NCBI RefSeq assembly: GCF_030296615.1
Contig: NZ_AP027732.1
Span: forward strand, 2,356,001 to 2,420,000
Length of the DNA: 64,000 nt
Reading direction: 5' to 3'
Source of the DNA: Frondihabitans sucicola
GTDB lineage: Bacteria > Actinomycetota > Actinomycetes > Actinomycetales > Microbacteriaceae
Below, piece after piece: positions 17,288-26,900 of this stretch (the first letter of the stretch is position 1; every line of letters begins with the position of its first letter). The translations under genes were made by a program, and so were the position numbers. Under the pieces are notes generated by a model. That model made no database searches and had not been told where the DNA came from. It saw only the letters and a program-made list of their open reading frames with translations.

Positions 17288-18007
17288 ATGTGGAGCACCC
17301 GCCAGCTCGCCGACCTGGCCGGAACCACCGTGAAGGCCGTCCGGCACTATCACTCGATCGGCCTGCTCGACGAGCCCGTCCGCGCCGCCAACGGCTACAA
17401 GCAGTACGGCGCTCGCGACCTCGTGCGGCTGCTGCGCGTCCGGCGGCTCGTCGACCTCGGGATCCCACTGGCCCGCGTGGCCGACCTCATGGCCGTCGAC
17501 GCCTCACCCGTCGAGGAACTGCGCGTCGTCGAGACCGAGCTCGCCGCTACGGTCGACCGGCTCGACCGCGTGCGGGCGGAACTCTCCGCCCTCGTCGAGC
17601 AGGGCGGAGCTCCCGACCTTCCTCACCCGTGGAGCGTCGCGGGCGCCGAACTCGGCGACGCCGACCGCGCGTTCCTGCTCGTGTCGTCGCGCGTGCTGAC
17701 TCCGGCCGCCAAGGAAGCCCTCCGGGCGATGCTGCAGGATCACGAGCGCACCGCCGAGGATGTCGCCTTCGAGCGGCTTCCGGCCGAGGCGGACGAGGCC
17801 ACGCGGCAGCAGCTCGCCGAGCGGTGGGCGCCGCAGGTCGAACGTCTCACGCGGAACTACGGGTGGATCGCCGAGCCGGCCGCGCTGGCAGCCAACGGCT
17901 CGCGGCACGGGGACGTGCTCGGTCGGTCGCTGGGCGAGCTGTACAACGCGGCGCAGCTCGACGTCCTCCTGCGGTTGTCGTTGCTGGTGAGGCGGGGTGA
18001 GGGCTGA
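17288..18007 (+). CDS. MerR-family transcriptional regulator
   Basis: A 239-residue regulator. Residues 1-70 are the MerR winged helix (STRQLADLAGTTVKAVRHYHSIGLL, ANGYKQYGARDLVRLLRVRRLVDLGIPL), followed by a dimerisation coiled coil (EELRVVETELAATVDRLDRVRAELSAL written here only in part) and a C-terminal ligand domain of about 120 residues as in TipA/BmrR-like members, without the metal-binding cysteines of metal sensors. ATG at 17288 matches the usual MWSTRQLA opening; an in-frame ATG at 17276 is possible. The mirrored MerR-type promoters at 16924-16989 are its likely targets, making it autoregulated. The inducer is probably an organic compound; this is inference. Confidence 0.88.
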   Translation: MWSTRQLADLAGTTVKAVRHYHSIGLLDEPVRAANGYKQYGARDLVRLLRVRRLVDLGIPLARVADLMAVDASPVEELRVVETELAATVDRLDRVRAELSALVEQGGAPDLPHPWSVAGAELGDADRAFLLVSSRVLTPAAKEALRAMLQDHERTAEDVAFERLPAEADEATRQQLAERWAPQVERLTRNYGWIAEPAALAANGSRHGDVLGRSLGELYNAAQLDVLLRLSLLVRRGEG

Positions 18008-18045
18008 CGGTGTGCGGGCTCGCACCGCCGCGGGCGGGCCCGCCG

Positions 18046-18225
18046 GTGTGGGCGGGTTCGTGCGGCCGTGGGCGGGTCGGCGCCGACCCGCCGATGGCTG
18101 CGGGCGCCCCCGACGCGTGCCGGATGGCGGCGCGTGCCGGGTGGTGGCGCGTGCCGGGTGGTGGCGCGTGCCGGGTGGCGGTGTGGGCGGGTTCGTGCGG
18201 CTGTGGGCGGGTGCGCGCGCACCCG
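18046..18225. repeat. GC-rich direct repeats with hairpins downstream of merR
   Basis: A 32-bp imperfect direct repeat (GTGTGGGCGGGTTCGTGCGG core) occurs at 18046-18077 and 18181-18212. Each is followed by a perfect 16-bp palindrome, GGGTCGGCGCCGACCC at 18073-18088 and GGGTGCGCGCGCACCC at 18210-18225. Between them GTGCCGGGTGGTGGCGC is repeated about three times. No convincing gene lies in 18008-18316. The hairpins may terminate merR, without a T-tract. Confidence 0.75.
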
Positions 18226-18316
18226 CCGACTGCCCCTGGTACCCGCCGACACGGCTCAGGCACGACCGGGTGCCCGCGCGAAACTGCCGTCGCAGCGCTG
18301 GCAGGCCGGGCGCTCG

Positions 18317-18577
18317 TCAGCGCGCGACGAGCAGAAGCTGGGCGAAACCGACTGCGGTCACCCCGGCCACGCTGCACGCGGCCACGGTGATGCCGGTCAC
18401 GATGCGCTCGCGGTGACGCTCGGCCGCGCGGCGAAGGCGGCGGCTCTCGGTTTCGGCGGCGACCTCGGCGGTGATGAGGTCCGCCAGGATGCGGGCTTCT
18501 CGCTGCGCCGGCGCCGGAGTGGCGCTCGGCAGGACGGCGGCGTTCCGCGGAGCTGTGGGGAAGGCGACGATGCTCAT
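18317..18577 (-). CDS. Small single-pass membrane protein, unknown function
   Basis: An 86-residue protein. Residues 25-60 are charged and probably helical (AREARILADL, ETESRRLRRAAERHRERI), followed by one hydrophobic segment near the C-terminus (VTGITVAACSVAGVTAVGFAQLLL). This gives an N-in, single-span tail-anchored layout. I do not recognise a family. It is divergent from the unknown gene at 18728 with about 150 bp between, and runs towards the repeat block downstream of merR. Confidence 0.55.
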   Translation of the reverse strand: MSIVAFPTAPRNAAVLPSATPAPAQREARILADLITAEVAAETESRRLRRAAERHRERIVTGITVAACSVAGVTAVGFAQLLLVAR

Positions 18578-18727
18578 GGGTCCCAGATCCTTCTGTGCGG
18601 CTGAGGTGATCACAGGATATTCGGAGCATTCCTCGTGAAGGTTTGGTCCGCTGATCCTGCACTCCGCCCGATGGAAGAGGCGAGCGAGCCTCTGGTTCGC
18701 GGCTGGGCGGCAGCCGTACAGTGGGCT

Positions 18728-19254
18728 ATGGCAGTCCAGAATGCAACGATCGTGGCCGTTGTCGGCGAGGGATCCGCCGAAGTCATCACGGGTCTGAGCG
18801 CGCTGCGCGGGGTCGACGCCCTGAAGCTCGGCGAGGCCGACGCCGACGGCACGAAGCGCATCAGCGCCTCGCACGCGCCGTACGTCGTGCACGACGCCGA
18901 CCCCTCGGCCACGTCGCGAGCGCCTGGGTGGAGTTCTACGACGATCGCGCCAGCCTGGGCACCCTCGAACTCGAGGTGTCGCTGGCGCTCTCCGCTTTCG
19001 CGGCGGGGGAGCGCGTCATGCCCGACTACTACGTCGTGCTCGACCCCGAGTCGATCGAGGGCACCTGGAGACACTGGTGGTTCGGGGCGCTGGGTTCGCA
19101 TGCGCCGCGGCGGGTCGTTCCGCAGCCGTCTGCGCCCGGGGCCGTGCGGCGGTTGCTGCGGCAGCTGCCGCAGGCTCCGGGCTGGACGGCGCCGCGCGAG
19201 TGGTTGCCGGGATTGCCGTTCGTGGTGCCGGATCGGGTGGGGTTCGAGCACTAG
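18728..19254 (+). CDS. Unknown conserved-looking protein (frameshifted)
   Basis: The start ATG at 18728 gives AVQNATIVAVVGEGSAEVI, then ALRGVDALKLGEADADGTK. A one-base loss in the C4 run at 18901-18904 breaks the frame; repair continues with LGHVASAWVEFYDDR, FAAGERVMPDYYVVLDPE, WRHWWFGALGSHAPRRVVP and a C-terminus ending VVPDRVGFEH, 175 residues in all. The two halves have normal high-GC codon use in their respective frames, which supports a real gene. No signal peptide, membrane segment or known domain is seen. Function unknown. The following stretch 19255-19474 contains no gene that I can support. Confidence 0.6.
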
Positions 19255-19474
19255 GTGCTCGCGACGCCGGTTGCTCTGCGAGTCTCTGTCTCTGTTCGTC
19301 CGCGTCATTCCCTCGTCATCCGTCCTGACGAACTGGCACGTGAATCTGCTCGGCGCAGGCAGTTACAACACTCGTGTAGGTACCGTTATCTTCGCCACGC
19401 GGTGCTGCGGCGAGCCAAATCTTTCCTGGCTCGCGTTCGGGGACGAGATGTGTCGTCGCACTTCGGCGACTGCC

Positions 19475-19951
19475 CTACGGGGATTTGCTCCGCCTGAGCC
19501 GAGCCTGCTCCTGTTTCTGCAACGCCTCCGCCCGCACGAAAAAATCCGTCATCGTTCCCAGCTCCGCCACCGAATACCGACCCAACAACTCCCCGCCGCG
19601 CTCCACCAACGGCCGATGCAACTCCCAGGCCGTCGCCCGCAACGACTCCGTTGCAACGACAACGACTTTCCGCCCATCCTCCGGATGTGGCCTGCGCAGC
19701 GCGTGCCCAGCAGCAACCAGCCGATCAACCATCGTGGTGACGCTTCCGCTCGTCAGCCCAAGAGCAGCGCCCAACTCCGCCGGCGTCGCACCGGAAGCGA
19801 AGTCGAACATCAGCAGCTCGACGCACCGTGCGTCCGTCTGATTGATCCCCAGAGCGCGAGCGACCTCACGATCGAAGTCGTCGACCGACGCCTGGTAGCG
19901 ACGCAGCGCCTCGCCGAATGCAGCAACAGCTTCACCCGTTTCTCTTGACAA
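19475..19951 (-). CDS. MarR-family transcriptional regulator
   Basis: A 158-residue regulator with the MarR winged helix: GINQTDARCVELL, then TPAELGAALGLTSGSVTTMVDRLVAAGHALRRPHPEDGRKVVVVAT shown here as its parts, containing the DR wing motif (HPEDGRK). N- and C-terminal helices form the dimer interface. Start is probably TTG at 19951, which overlaps a TCTTGA-N3-TCAAGA dyad; a later start cannot be excluded. It is divergent from the FAD monooxygenase, and two copies of the dyad lie between them, so it very likely represses both itself and that enzyme until an aromatic or phenolic ligand binds. Confidence 0.87.
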   Translation of the reverse strand: MSRETGEAVAAFGEALRRYQASVDDFDREVARALGINQTDARCVELLMFDFASGATPAELGAALGLTSGSVTTMVDRLVAAGHALRRPHPEDGRKVVVVATESLRATAWELHRPLVERGGELLGRYSVAELGTMTDFFVRAEALQKQEQARLRRSKSP

Positions 19952-19994
19952 TCAAGACACCTTCCCGCAGGATCGAACTTGCTTGATTTTCAAG
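19943..19994. promoter_or_regulatory. Two MarR-type dyads between marR-like gene and monooxygenase
   Basis: TCTTGA-CAA-TCAAGA (19943-19957, perfect 6-bp arms) and CTTGA-TTT-TCAAG (19982-19994, perfect 5-bp arms) share the same half-site and 3-bp centre. They are 38 bp apart centre to centre, on either side of the likely divergent promoters. Confidence 0.7.
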
Positions 19995-20029
19995 ATAAAC
20001 CACATATGGCGAGAAGCGGGAGCGACACA

Positions 20030-21241
20030 GTGAAAGTCATCATCATCGGTGGGGGAGTGGGCGGACCGATCCTGGCCCTCGCCCTGCAGCGGGCCGGCAT
20101 CGAGTCGGAGGTCTTCGAGGCGCGAGAAGCGGAGGCGGAAGAGCGCGGCTCGTGGCTCAACTTCCAGGCGAACGGGATGGACGCGCTCCGTTCCATCGAC
20201 GCCGCGGGCCCCCTCGAAGACGCTGGGTACGAGGTCGACACGATGTCCTTCGTCAACGGCAAGGGCCGCAGTCTCGGGCAGCTGCCGATGGCGGCGCGAC
20301 GTCCGGACGGGCTCACGTCGCGGATGCTGTCTCGGGATGCACTCGCGCGAGGTCTCCGCACGCTGGCTGAGGAGCGCGGAGTCACGATGCACTACGGGCG
20401 CAAATTCGAGACGGCTCGACTTGATCCTGCGGGGGTTTGCGCTGTTTTCGACGATGGGTCGGAAGCGCGCGGCGACCTCCTGGTCGGGGCCGACGGCGTG
20501 TGGTCGAAGGTGCGGACACTCATCGATCCGCACGCGGCCATTCCGCGGTACGTGCCGGTGCTCAACACGGGTGGGTTCATTCCCGGGTTGACGGTCGATG
20601 TTCCCGAGAAGGAGTTCCGGATGCAGTTCGGCACGCGATGCTTCTTCGCGTGGATGCCCACGCCCGACGGCGGCACGGTCTGGTTCGCGAACCCGCCGCG
20701 GCGTCATGAGCCGGAACGCGGTGCGCTCGAGGCCATCGACGACGCTTCGTGGCGAGCTTTGCTACACGAGCTGATCGGGCAGGATCACGGTCCTGCGCAC
20801 GAGATCATCGACGCGGCTCCGGGGCCCGTCGAAGCCTGGGCGACGTACGACCTGCCGACCGTTGCGCACTGGCACGACGGAGGCCGGATGGTGCTGCTCG
20901 GCGACGCTGCGCACGCGGTCGCGCCGTCGGCTGGACAGGGCGCGTCGATGGCGCTGGAGGATGCGGTGACGTTGGCTCGGTGTCTGCGGGATGTTCCGGG
21001 TGGGGTTTCCGGGCTGCCGGTGGCGCTCGCGCGGTACGAGGAGCTGCGGCGCGGCCGGACGGAAAAGATCGTCGCGCACGGGCACCGGTCGGCGAACGAC
21101 AAGGCTGCGGGGCCGGTCGGGCGTGTCATCAGGGATGCGATGTTGCCGGTGATTTTTCGGCGAGCGTCGCGGGACGGTGGGGCGTCGATGATGTGGTTGC
21201 AGGGGAGTCATGTGGAGTTCGAGGAGCGCGTCGCTTTTTGA
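20030..21241 (+). CDS. FAD-dependent monooxygenase (PHBH-like)
   Basis: A 403-residue flavoprotein hydroxylase. The N-terminal Rossmann motif is KVIIIGGGVGGPILALALQ with an acidic end to the second strand (EVFEARE); the DG motif is DLLVGADGVWSKVR at about residue 150; the GD motif is VLLGDAAHAVAPSAGQGA at about residue 295, followed by ALEDAVTLARCL. These three motifs define class A flavin monooxygenases, which hydroxylate aromatic rings or similar substrates using NAD(P)H and oxygen. Start GTG at 20030 follows GGGAG; ATG at 20006 is an alternative with no ribosome site. It is divergent from, and probably repressed by, the MarR protein. Confidence 0.9.
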   Translation: MKVIIIGGGVGGPILALALQRAGIESEVFEAREAEAEERGSWLNFQANGMDALRSIDAAGPLEDAGYEVDTMSFVNGKGRSLGQLPMAARRPDGLTSRMLSRDALARGLRTLAEERGVTMHYGRKFETARLDPAGVCAVFDDGSEARGDLLVGADGVWSKVRTLIDPHAAIPRYVPVLNTGGFIPGLTVDVPEKEFRMQFGTRCFFAWMPTPDGGTVWFANPPRRHEPERGALEAIDDASWRALLHELIGQDHGPAHEIIDAAPGPVEAWATYDLPTVAHWHDGGRMVLLGDAAHAVAPSAGQGASMALEDAVTLARCLRDVPGGVSGLPVALARYEELRRGRTEKIVAHGHRSANDKAAGPVGRVIRDAMLPVIFRRASRDGGASMMWLQGSHVEFEERVAF

Positions 21242-21390
21242 CGTCGGACGTGCGCGCGATGACCACTGATGTTCGACGGGCCGAGTGCAGGTGGCCCAAA
21301 AGTGGGGGTAGCCACAAGCGAGGCTCAAGGTGGTGCCAGGTTGGATCCCTGCCTTAGGTTCAGATAACAACGAATGAGTGGGGGCGAACG

Positions 21391-22485
21391 ATGGAGTTCG
21401 AAGAACGTCTCAATGCCATTGCGACAAAAGTACGCAATCAGCGTGAGGCAATCGTGACCGAGGAGGCGACGAAAAATGCTTTCGTGATGCCGTTCATTTC
21501 GTCGATTCTCGGATACGACGTCTTCAATCCTCTCGAGGTTGTGCCCGAGTTCACCGCGGATGTCGGGGTCAAAAAGGGCGAGAAAATCGACTACGCCATC
21601 ATGCGCGGCGGCGAAGTTCAGATATTAATCGAATGCAAGAAGTCGACAGAGCCTCTGAAGATCGAACACGCTTCGCAGTTGTTCCGCTACTTCGCCGTGA
21701 CCAATGCGCGCATCGCAGTCCTGACAAACGGTGAAGTGTATGAGTTCTATACCGATCTTGATGCGCCGAATCGCATGGATGCCAAGCCATTCCTCGTGCT
21801 TGATCTAGGCGACATCGACGATTCCCTGATTCCGTCACTGCAGAAGCTGAGCAAGGAAGTTTTTGATCTCGACTCGGTCATCAACGAGGCCGAAGAACTG
21901 AAGTACGTGGGATCACTCAAGCGGGCAATCGCAGCCGAGTTTCGCGAACCGGCAGATGACTTCATCCGCCTCTTCACCTCGCGAGTGTATGAGGGGTCAA
22001 TCACCATGAAGGTCCGGGAGCAATTCACCGGGCTGGTTACAAAGGCATCGAAGCAATTCCTGAATGATCAGGTGAATGACCGACTGAAGACGGCCTTGGG
22101 TACTCCGGGTTTTGCTTCGACCACGAGTGAGATCGAGGCGAAGTCGGTGAGCAGCCATGAGGCGGCCGCGGACGATCTTGACCGGGACACGGAAATCGTC
22201 ACAACGGCCGAAGAACTCATGGGGTACCAGATCGTGAAGGCAATCGCGTGCAGCGAGGTGAAGCCTGAGCGCGTGGCCCAACGAGACTCGAAATCGTATT
22301 TCGCAATCCTTCTCGATGACAACAACCGGAAGCCGATCGCGCGCTTGCATTTCAACGGTAAATCCACGAAGTACCTTGGGCTCTTCGATGCGGACAAGAA
22401 CGAAACGCGCCATGCGATCGATTCGCTCGACGAGATCTACCAACATGCAGATAACATCCGGGCATCCATTCGCAGCTACGCCTGA
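21391..22485 (+). CDS. Stand-alone HsdR_N-type (PD-(D/E)XK) endonuclease-like protein, low GC
   Basis: A 364-residue protein whose N-terminal half matches the type I restriction HsdR N-terminal nuclease domain: TEEATKNAFVMPFISSILGY, PLEVVPEFTADVG, then the PD-(D/E)XK core with the aspartate in EKIDYAIM and the E-x-K in ILIECKKS, and VLTNGEVYEFYTDL. The C-terminal part (after about residue 200) is unknown, with a short FAILLDDNNRKPIARLHF strand block. No helicase or methylase gene accompanies it. Codon use is clearly more AT-rich than its neighbours (roughly low fifties percent G+C by eye) and it lacks the GATCCTGC octamer, both signs of transfer. A defence role is plausible but unproven. Confidence 0.75.
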   Translation: MEFEERLNAIATKVRNQREAIVTEEATKNAFVMPFISSILGYDVFNPLEVVPEFTADVGVKKGEKIDYAIMRGGEVQILIECKKSTEPLKIEHASQLFRYFAVTNARIAVLTNGEVYEFYTDLDAPNRMDAKPFLVLDLGDIDDSLIPSLQKLSKEVFDLDSVINEAEELKYVGSLKRAIAAEFREPADDFIRLFTSRVYEGSITMKVREQFTGLVTKASKQFLNDQVNDRLKTALGTPGFASTTSEIEAKSVSSHEAAADDLDRDTEIVTTAEELMGYQIVKAIACSEVKPERVAQRDSKSYFAILLDDNNRKPIARLHFNGKSTKYLGLFDADKNETRHAIDSLDEIYQHADNIRASIRSYA

Positions 22486-22673
22486 AGCCCGATTGGAAGA
22501 TCTTCAGCGGCTCGGGACTGGAGTCGTCACCGTTCCCCGTAGCGGACTACTTTCAACGCCGAGCCCAGGACCGACCGAGGTCACAAAGCAGTGTTCACTC
22601 TTGGAGCGCTGATCGCCGTTCTTGCGATGCCGCTCGGGAGGGGCGATCCGGCGCAAAGTGCCAGACTTACCCC

Positions 22674-23390
22674 GTGACCCTCGCCGACCTCCCCTGGATC
22701 TTTTCCGACCAACGCCCGCACGGCGTCCTCACGTACGACCACGACGACGTCGACTGGGTCGACGCTGAGGGCAAGTCGCCCCTCGGCGCCGTCCAGGATG
22801 TGGTTGTCGGAGCCGAGTTCGAGGTCAGTTTCGTCGTTCCCGGCAATGTCGAGCCGACGTCCGACCTGCTCGACTCGGCTCTGCCCGATCTGAACCTGCT
22901 GCTCGCCTACGAGTTCGGCGGAGCCCCGTCGGAGCTCATCGTCACGCCCTCCGTCGAGTCGTCCGAGAACGACATCACCGCGTCGTGGTCCGGAGACGGG
23001 CCGGTCGCCCTCGACGGCTTCGCAGACGCTGCTGCCGAATTGAAGTGGACCGACGAACAGGCGACGGAGGTCGAACGCTGGATCGGCTCGACCGTCGACC
23101 TGGCGCGACGCCTACAGTCTCACATCGAGCTGACGGCCGAGCGCATCGAGGACGACATCGCCCACGGCTTCACGGTCTCGATGCCCTTCGGTGACAACGA
23201 GAACATCGACGGCGGCTACATCGCCACCTTCCTGTTGCCGACCGACACCGAAGACGACGAACTCGACCCCGACGCGGTCAACGACCTCGGTCTCGACGGT
23301 GCCCGCGCGTGGGCTGCGGTCAGTACGCACTTCCCGGCGCAGTTCGTCATGGAGGCGTGCGGCTACTTCGGGTTCGACGTCGTCGAGTAG
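22674..23390 (+). CDS. Unknown acidic cytoplasmic protein
   Basis: A 238-residue, strongly acidic protein with no signal peptide or membrane helix and no family that I recognise. Visible features are PWIFSDQRPHGVLTYDHDDV near the N-terminus, a central KWTDEQATEVERWIGS helix and an acidic C-terminal half (TDTEDDELDPDAVNDLGLDGARAW). Codon use is typical high-GC, so the low-GC block ends before it. Start is a GTG at 22674. The 188-bp gap before it shows nothing clear. It may be the partner of the HsdR_N-type gene or an unrelated gene. Confidence 0.6.
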   Translation: MTLADLPWIFSDQRPHGVLTYDHDDVDWVDAEGKSPLGAVQDVVVGAEFEVSFVVPGNVEPTSDLLDSALPDLNLLLAYEFGGAPSELIVTPSVESSENDITASWSGDGPVALDGFADAAAELKWTDEQATEVERWIGSTVDLARRLQSHIELTAERIEDDIAHGFTVSMPFGDNENIDGGYIATFLLPTDTEDDELDPDAVNDLGLDGARAWAAVSTHFPAQFVMEACGYFGFDVVE

Positions 23391-23456
23391 GGCGCCACCA
23401 GCAGGCGGCACAAATCGGGCCGCCGGCTTGAGCAGGCGCAGTTGCAAGGTGTCGAT

Positions 23457-23957
23457 TTATCCCGCCACGTGAGACGCGAGCTGGGGTTCGCGCGTGGCCG
23501 AGCGAACGCCCCGGCGATCCAGGCGATAGAACAGGATCGTGATGGCCACGGCCACGAGAATCGCCACCGGCGCGCAACCTGGGCCGCCTTCGAATTCGAC
23601 GCCGCCGCCCGGGCTCGAATCGACGGGGGTCGTCTCCAGGAGGAACGGAATCGTCAATGGAACGCCGGTCATCCAGACGATGACGAGTACCCCCAGCATG
23701 CTGTCGACGAGCAGGAGGGAGTCAGCACCGCGGCTCCCAGCAGAGACTGACACGCACTCCTCCACGCCGCGCGTCGCCGGCGCGCCGGACGCGACCGGGC
23801 AGCAGTCGAAGAAGGTGACGACGACGAGGACGGAGCCATCCCTCAAGTCTAGGTGGTTCAGAATGTCGTTCAGATATTTTAGCCGCCCCGAACGCGACAA
23901 CCAGCCGCCCTCACTGTCAGAGGCCACCGCTAACGTCGTCTGCACGCCACGAACCAC
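23457..23957 (-). CDS. Putative two-helix membrane protein, unknown
   Basis: About 166 residues from a GTG at 23957. There are two hydrophobic segments, LLVDSMLGVLVIVWMTGVPL and VAILVAVAITILFYRL, joined by a Gly/Pro-rich acidic loop, and a basic tail. The N-terminal 80 residues are polar and of ordinary composition, so the real start may be later. It overlaps nothing and runs convergent to the gene ending at 23390, divergent from the nuclease-helicase at 23969. No family recognised. Confidence 0.45.
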   Translation of the reverse strand: MVRGVQTTLAVASDSEGGWLSRSGRLKYLNDILNHLDLRDGSVLVVVTFFDCCPVASGAPATRGVEECVSVSAGSRGADSLLLVDSMLGVLVIVWMTGVPLTIPFLLETTPVDSSPGGGVEFEGGPGCAPVAILVAVAITILFYRLDRRGVRSATREPQLASHVAG

Positions 23958-23968
23958 TGGGGGAGCAC

Positions 23969-26900
23969 TTGTACGTCGATGCCGAGGGCGACCACGTCGT
24001 CACCAGCCCGTCCGATCTGAGCACGTGGGCGGCCTGCGAGTGGGCTTTCCTCCGGCGGCTCGATGCAAAGCTGGGCAGGATCGAGAGGGCGAAAGACGTG
24101 CCCGATGCGATGCTCGATCGCACTGCCGCGTTGGGCATCGCCCACGAAGTGCGCTACCTCAACCAGCTCCGCGAGCGGTACGGCACAGCGAACATCCTCG
24201 AGTTCGCCGACCGACCGGCTCCGGCAGAGTACGCGACGGCTGCAGCCGCCGCCCGCGACGCCATGCTGGCTCGAGTGCCCGTGCTGTACCAGGCCACGTT
24301 CTTCGACGGGTGGTTCCTCGGCTTCTCCGACTTCTTGATCCTGAACGATGCCGGCGACTACGAGGTCTACGACACCAAGCTCGCGCGGCACGCGAAGATC
24401 CCGGCCCTGCTGCAGCTCGCGGGGTACGCGGAGCAGATCGCCGCCCTTGGCATCCCCGTCGGCGACCGGGTGCACCTCGTGCTGGGCGACAACACCGTGA
24501 GCTCGCACGCCCTCAGCGACCTCCTTCCCGTCTACCGTGTGCAGCTGGCGCGGCTGCGGGCGGTGCTCGCCGACCGGCTCCTCGCGCCGTCACCGGTGCC
24601 CTGGGGCGACCCGCGATTCCTGGCGTGCGGCCGCTGCACGGCCTGCACCGAACAGGTCGAGGCTCACCGCGACCTCGTGCTCGTCGCGGGCATGCGGCTC
24701 GAGCAGAGGGCGAAGCTGCAGGAGGCTCAGATCACCACGATCGATGAACTCGCGTCGTCGGCCGGGCCGGTCGCCGGGCTGAGTTCCTCGACTCTGGCGA
24801 AGCTTCGCGCTCAGGCGCGCGTCCAGGTCGGCAGCGGCGAACTCCCGTTGGTCGAGGTCGTCGACCGGGAGGCGCTCTTCGCGATCCCGGCTCCGGACGC
24901 CGGAGACATCTTCTTCGACTTCGAAGGCGATCCGCTCTATACGGAGGGCGATCCGGCGCCGGGCGAGAAACGCGAGTGGGGGCTCGACTACCTCTTCGGG
25001 CTGGTCGAGTCCGACTCGACATTCGTGGCGTTCTGGGCACACGACTTCGCCGAGGAGCGAGTCGCTCTCCGCGACTTCCTGGCGTATCTGGCCGCACGGC
25101 GCGCGGCCTACCCCGACATGCACGTCTATCACTACGCGGCGTACGAGCGCACGCACCTGCTCTCCCTGGCCGCGCGGCATGCTCTCGGCGAGGAGCAGGT
25201 CGACGACCTCCTGCGCGACCACGTGCTGGTCGACCTCTACCCGATCGTGCGCAACGCGCTGATCATCGGCTCGCACAGCTACTCGCTGAAGAAGCTCGAG
25301 CCGCTGTACATGGGGTCCGTCGCGCGCGAGAGCGACGTCAAGACGGCCGCCGCGAGCATCGATGCGTACGTCGAAGCGATCACCGAGTTGCGCAACGGCG
25401 ACCCCGCCGAAGGGCAGCGGCAACTCGACCAGGTCGCCGAGTACAACGAGTACGACTGCCTGTCGACACTGCGGCTCCGCGACTGGCTGCTGGCGCTCCT
25501 GCCGCCGTCCTCCCGAGAGCGACCAGAACCACCCGTGCCCGAAGAGCTCGTGCTGAACGAGCCCGACCCGGTATCCGTCGAGATGTCTGCTCTCGTGGCC
25601 GGTCTCGATCCTGCCGAGAGAACCTCCGAGCAGACGGCGCTCGCCCTCGGAGCCGCCGCCATCGACTACCACCGCCGCGAGAACAAGTCCTTCTGGCAAG
25701 AACACTTCGACCGGCTGACGGCACCGCTCGACGAATGGGCCGACACTCGTGGTGTCTTCGTCGTCGAGAGCGGCGAGGTCCTGCGCGACTGGTCGAAGCT
25801 GCCGAAGGCGAGAACGTGGTCGCGAGAAGTGCGTCTCTACGGCCAGCTCGCCCCCGGGAGCCGCCTCCGCGTGAGCAAGAACGCGGGGCCGTTCGCCCTC
25901 TACGAGCCGCCCGCGCCTGCGGCAGCACGACAGCTGAATCGTTTCTCTCGCTCAGCCGTGGCCGTGACGCTGGTGGAGGTCGACGACCTCGGCGAGTCGC
26001 TGGTCATTCGTGAACGGGTCGGCGACGAAGCCGACGCCTCCTCCGAACTGCCCGTGGCGCTGACACCGCCGCCGCCGCCGTTCGCGAAGCCGCAGCCGGA
26101 GGCGATCTCCGAGTGGGGTCGCGGAATCATCGACGTCCGGCCCACGATCAAGCCTGACGCAGCGTTCGATCTGCTGCGACGCGAGCCACCGCGCGGAGGA
26201 GTCATGCCCGTCGAGGGCACCGACACGATCGGCGCGGTCGTCACCACTCTGCTGGGCCTTGATCGCTCGTATCTGGCCGTACAGGGCCCTCCCGGCACCG
26301 GCAAGACCTACGTCGGTTCACACGTGATCGCGCGCCTCGTCACCGACCACGGGTGGAAGGTCGGCGTCGTCGGGCAGTCGCACGCGGTGGTGGAGAACGT
26401 GCTCGACGCCGTCATCGCCACGGGAGTGCCCGCGTCGCGCGTCGGAAAGGTACCCGCTGCCGACGCCTCGCCGGACGACACCGCCGTGGTCGAGTGGACC
26501 GTGATGAAGAACGACCAGATCCGCGGCTTCCTCTCCGAGCCGGGTGGCCGTGTGATCGGCGGCACAGCCTGGCTGTTCGCCAACGCGGACCGGATCGACA
26601 GGCTGGGGCTCGACCTGCTCGTGATCGACGAGGCGGGCCAGTTCTCGCTCGCCTCGACCATCGCGTCGTCGGTCGCAGCGTCCCGCCTGCTGCTGCTCGG
26701 CGACCCGCAGCAACTGCCCCAGGTGAGCCAGGGCATCCACCCCGAGCCCGTCGACGAATCGGCACTCGGCTGGCTGGCCGCCGGCCACGACGTCCTGCCG
26801 GCAGAGTTCGGCTACTTCCTCTCGCGGACGTGGCGCATGCACCCCGCCCTGACGCAGCCCGTGTCGCGCCTTTCGTACGCCGGAGCCCTGGAATCCCAGG

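Noticed and set aside
18008-18316. Several overlapping open frames downstream of merR
   Set aside because: All are Gly/Arg/Ala-rich translations of the GC repeats in every frame, with no ribosome site or conserved motif.
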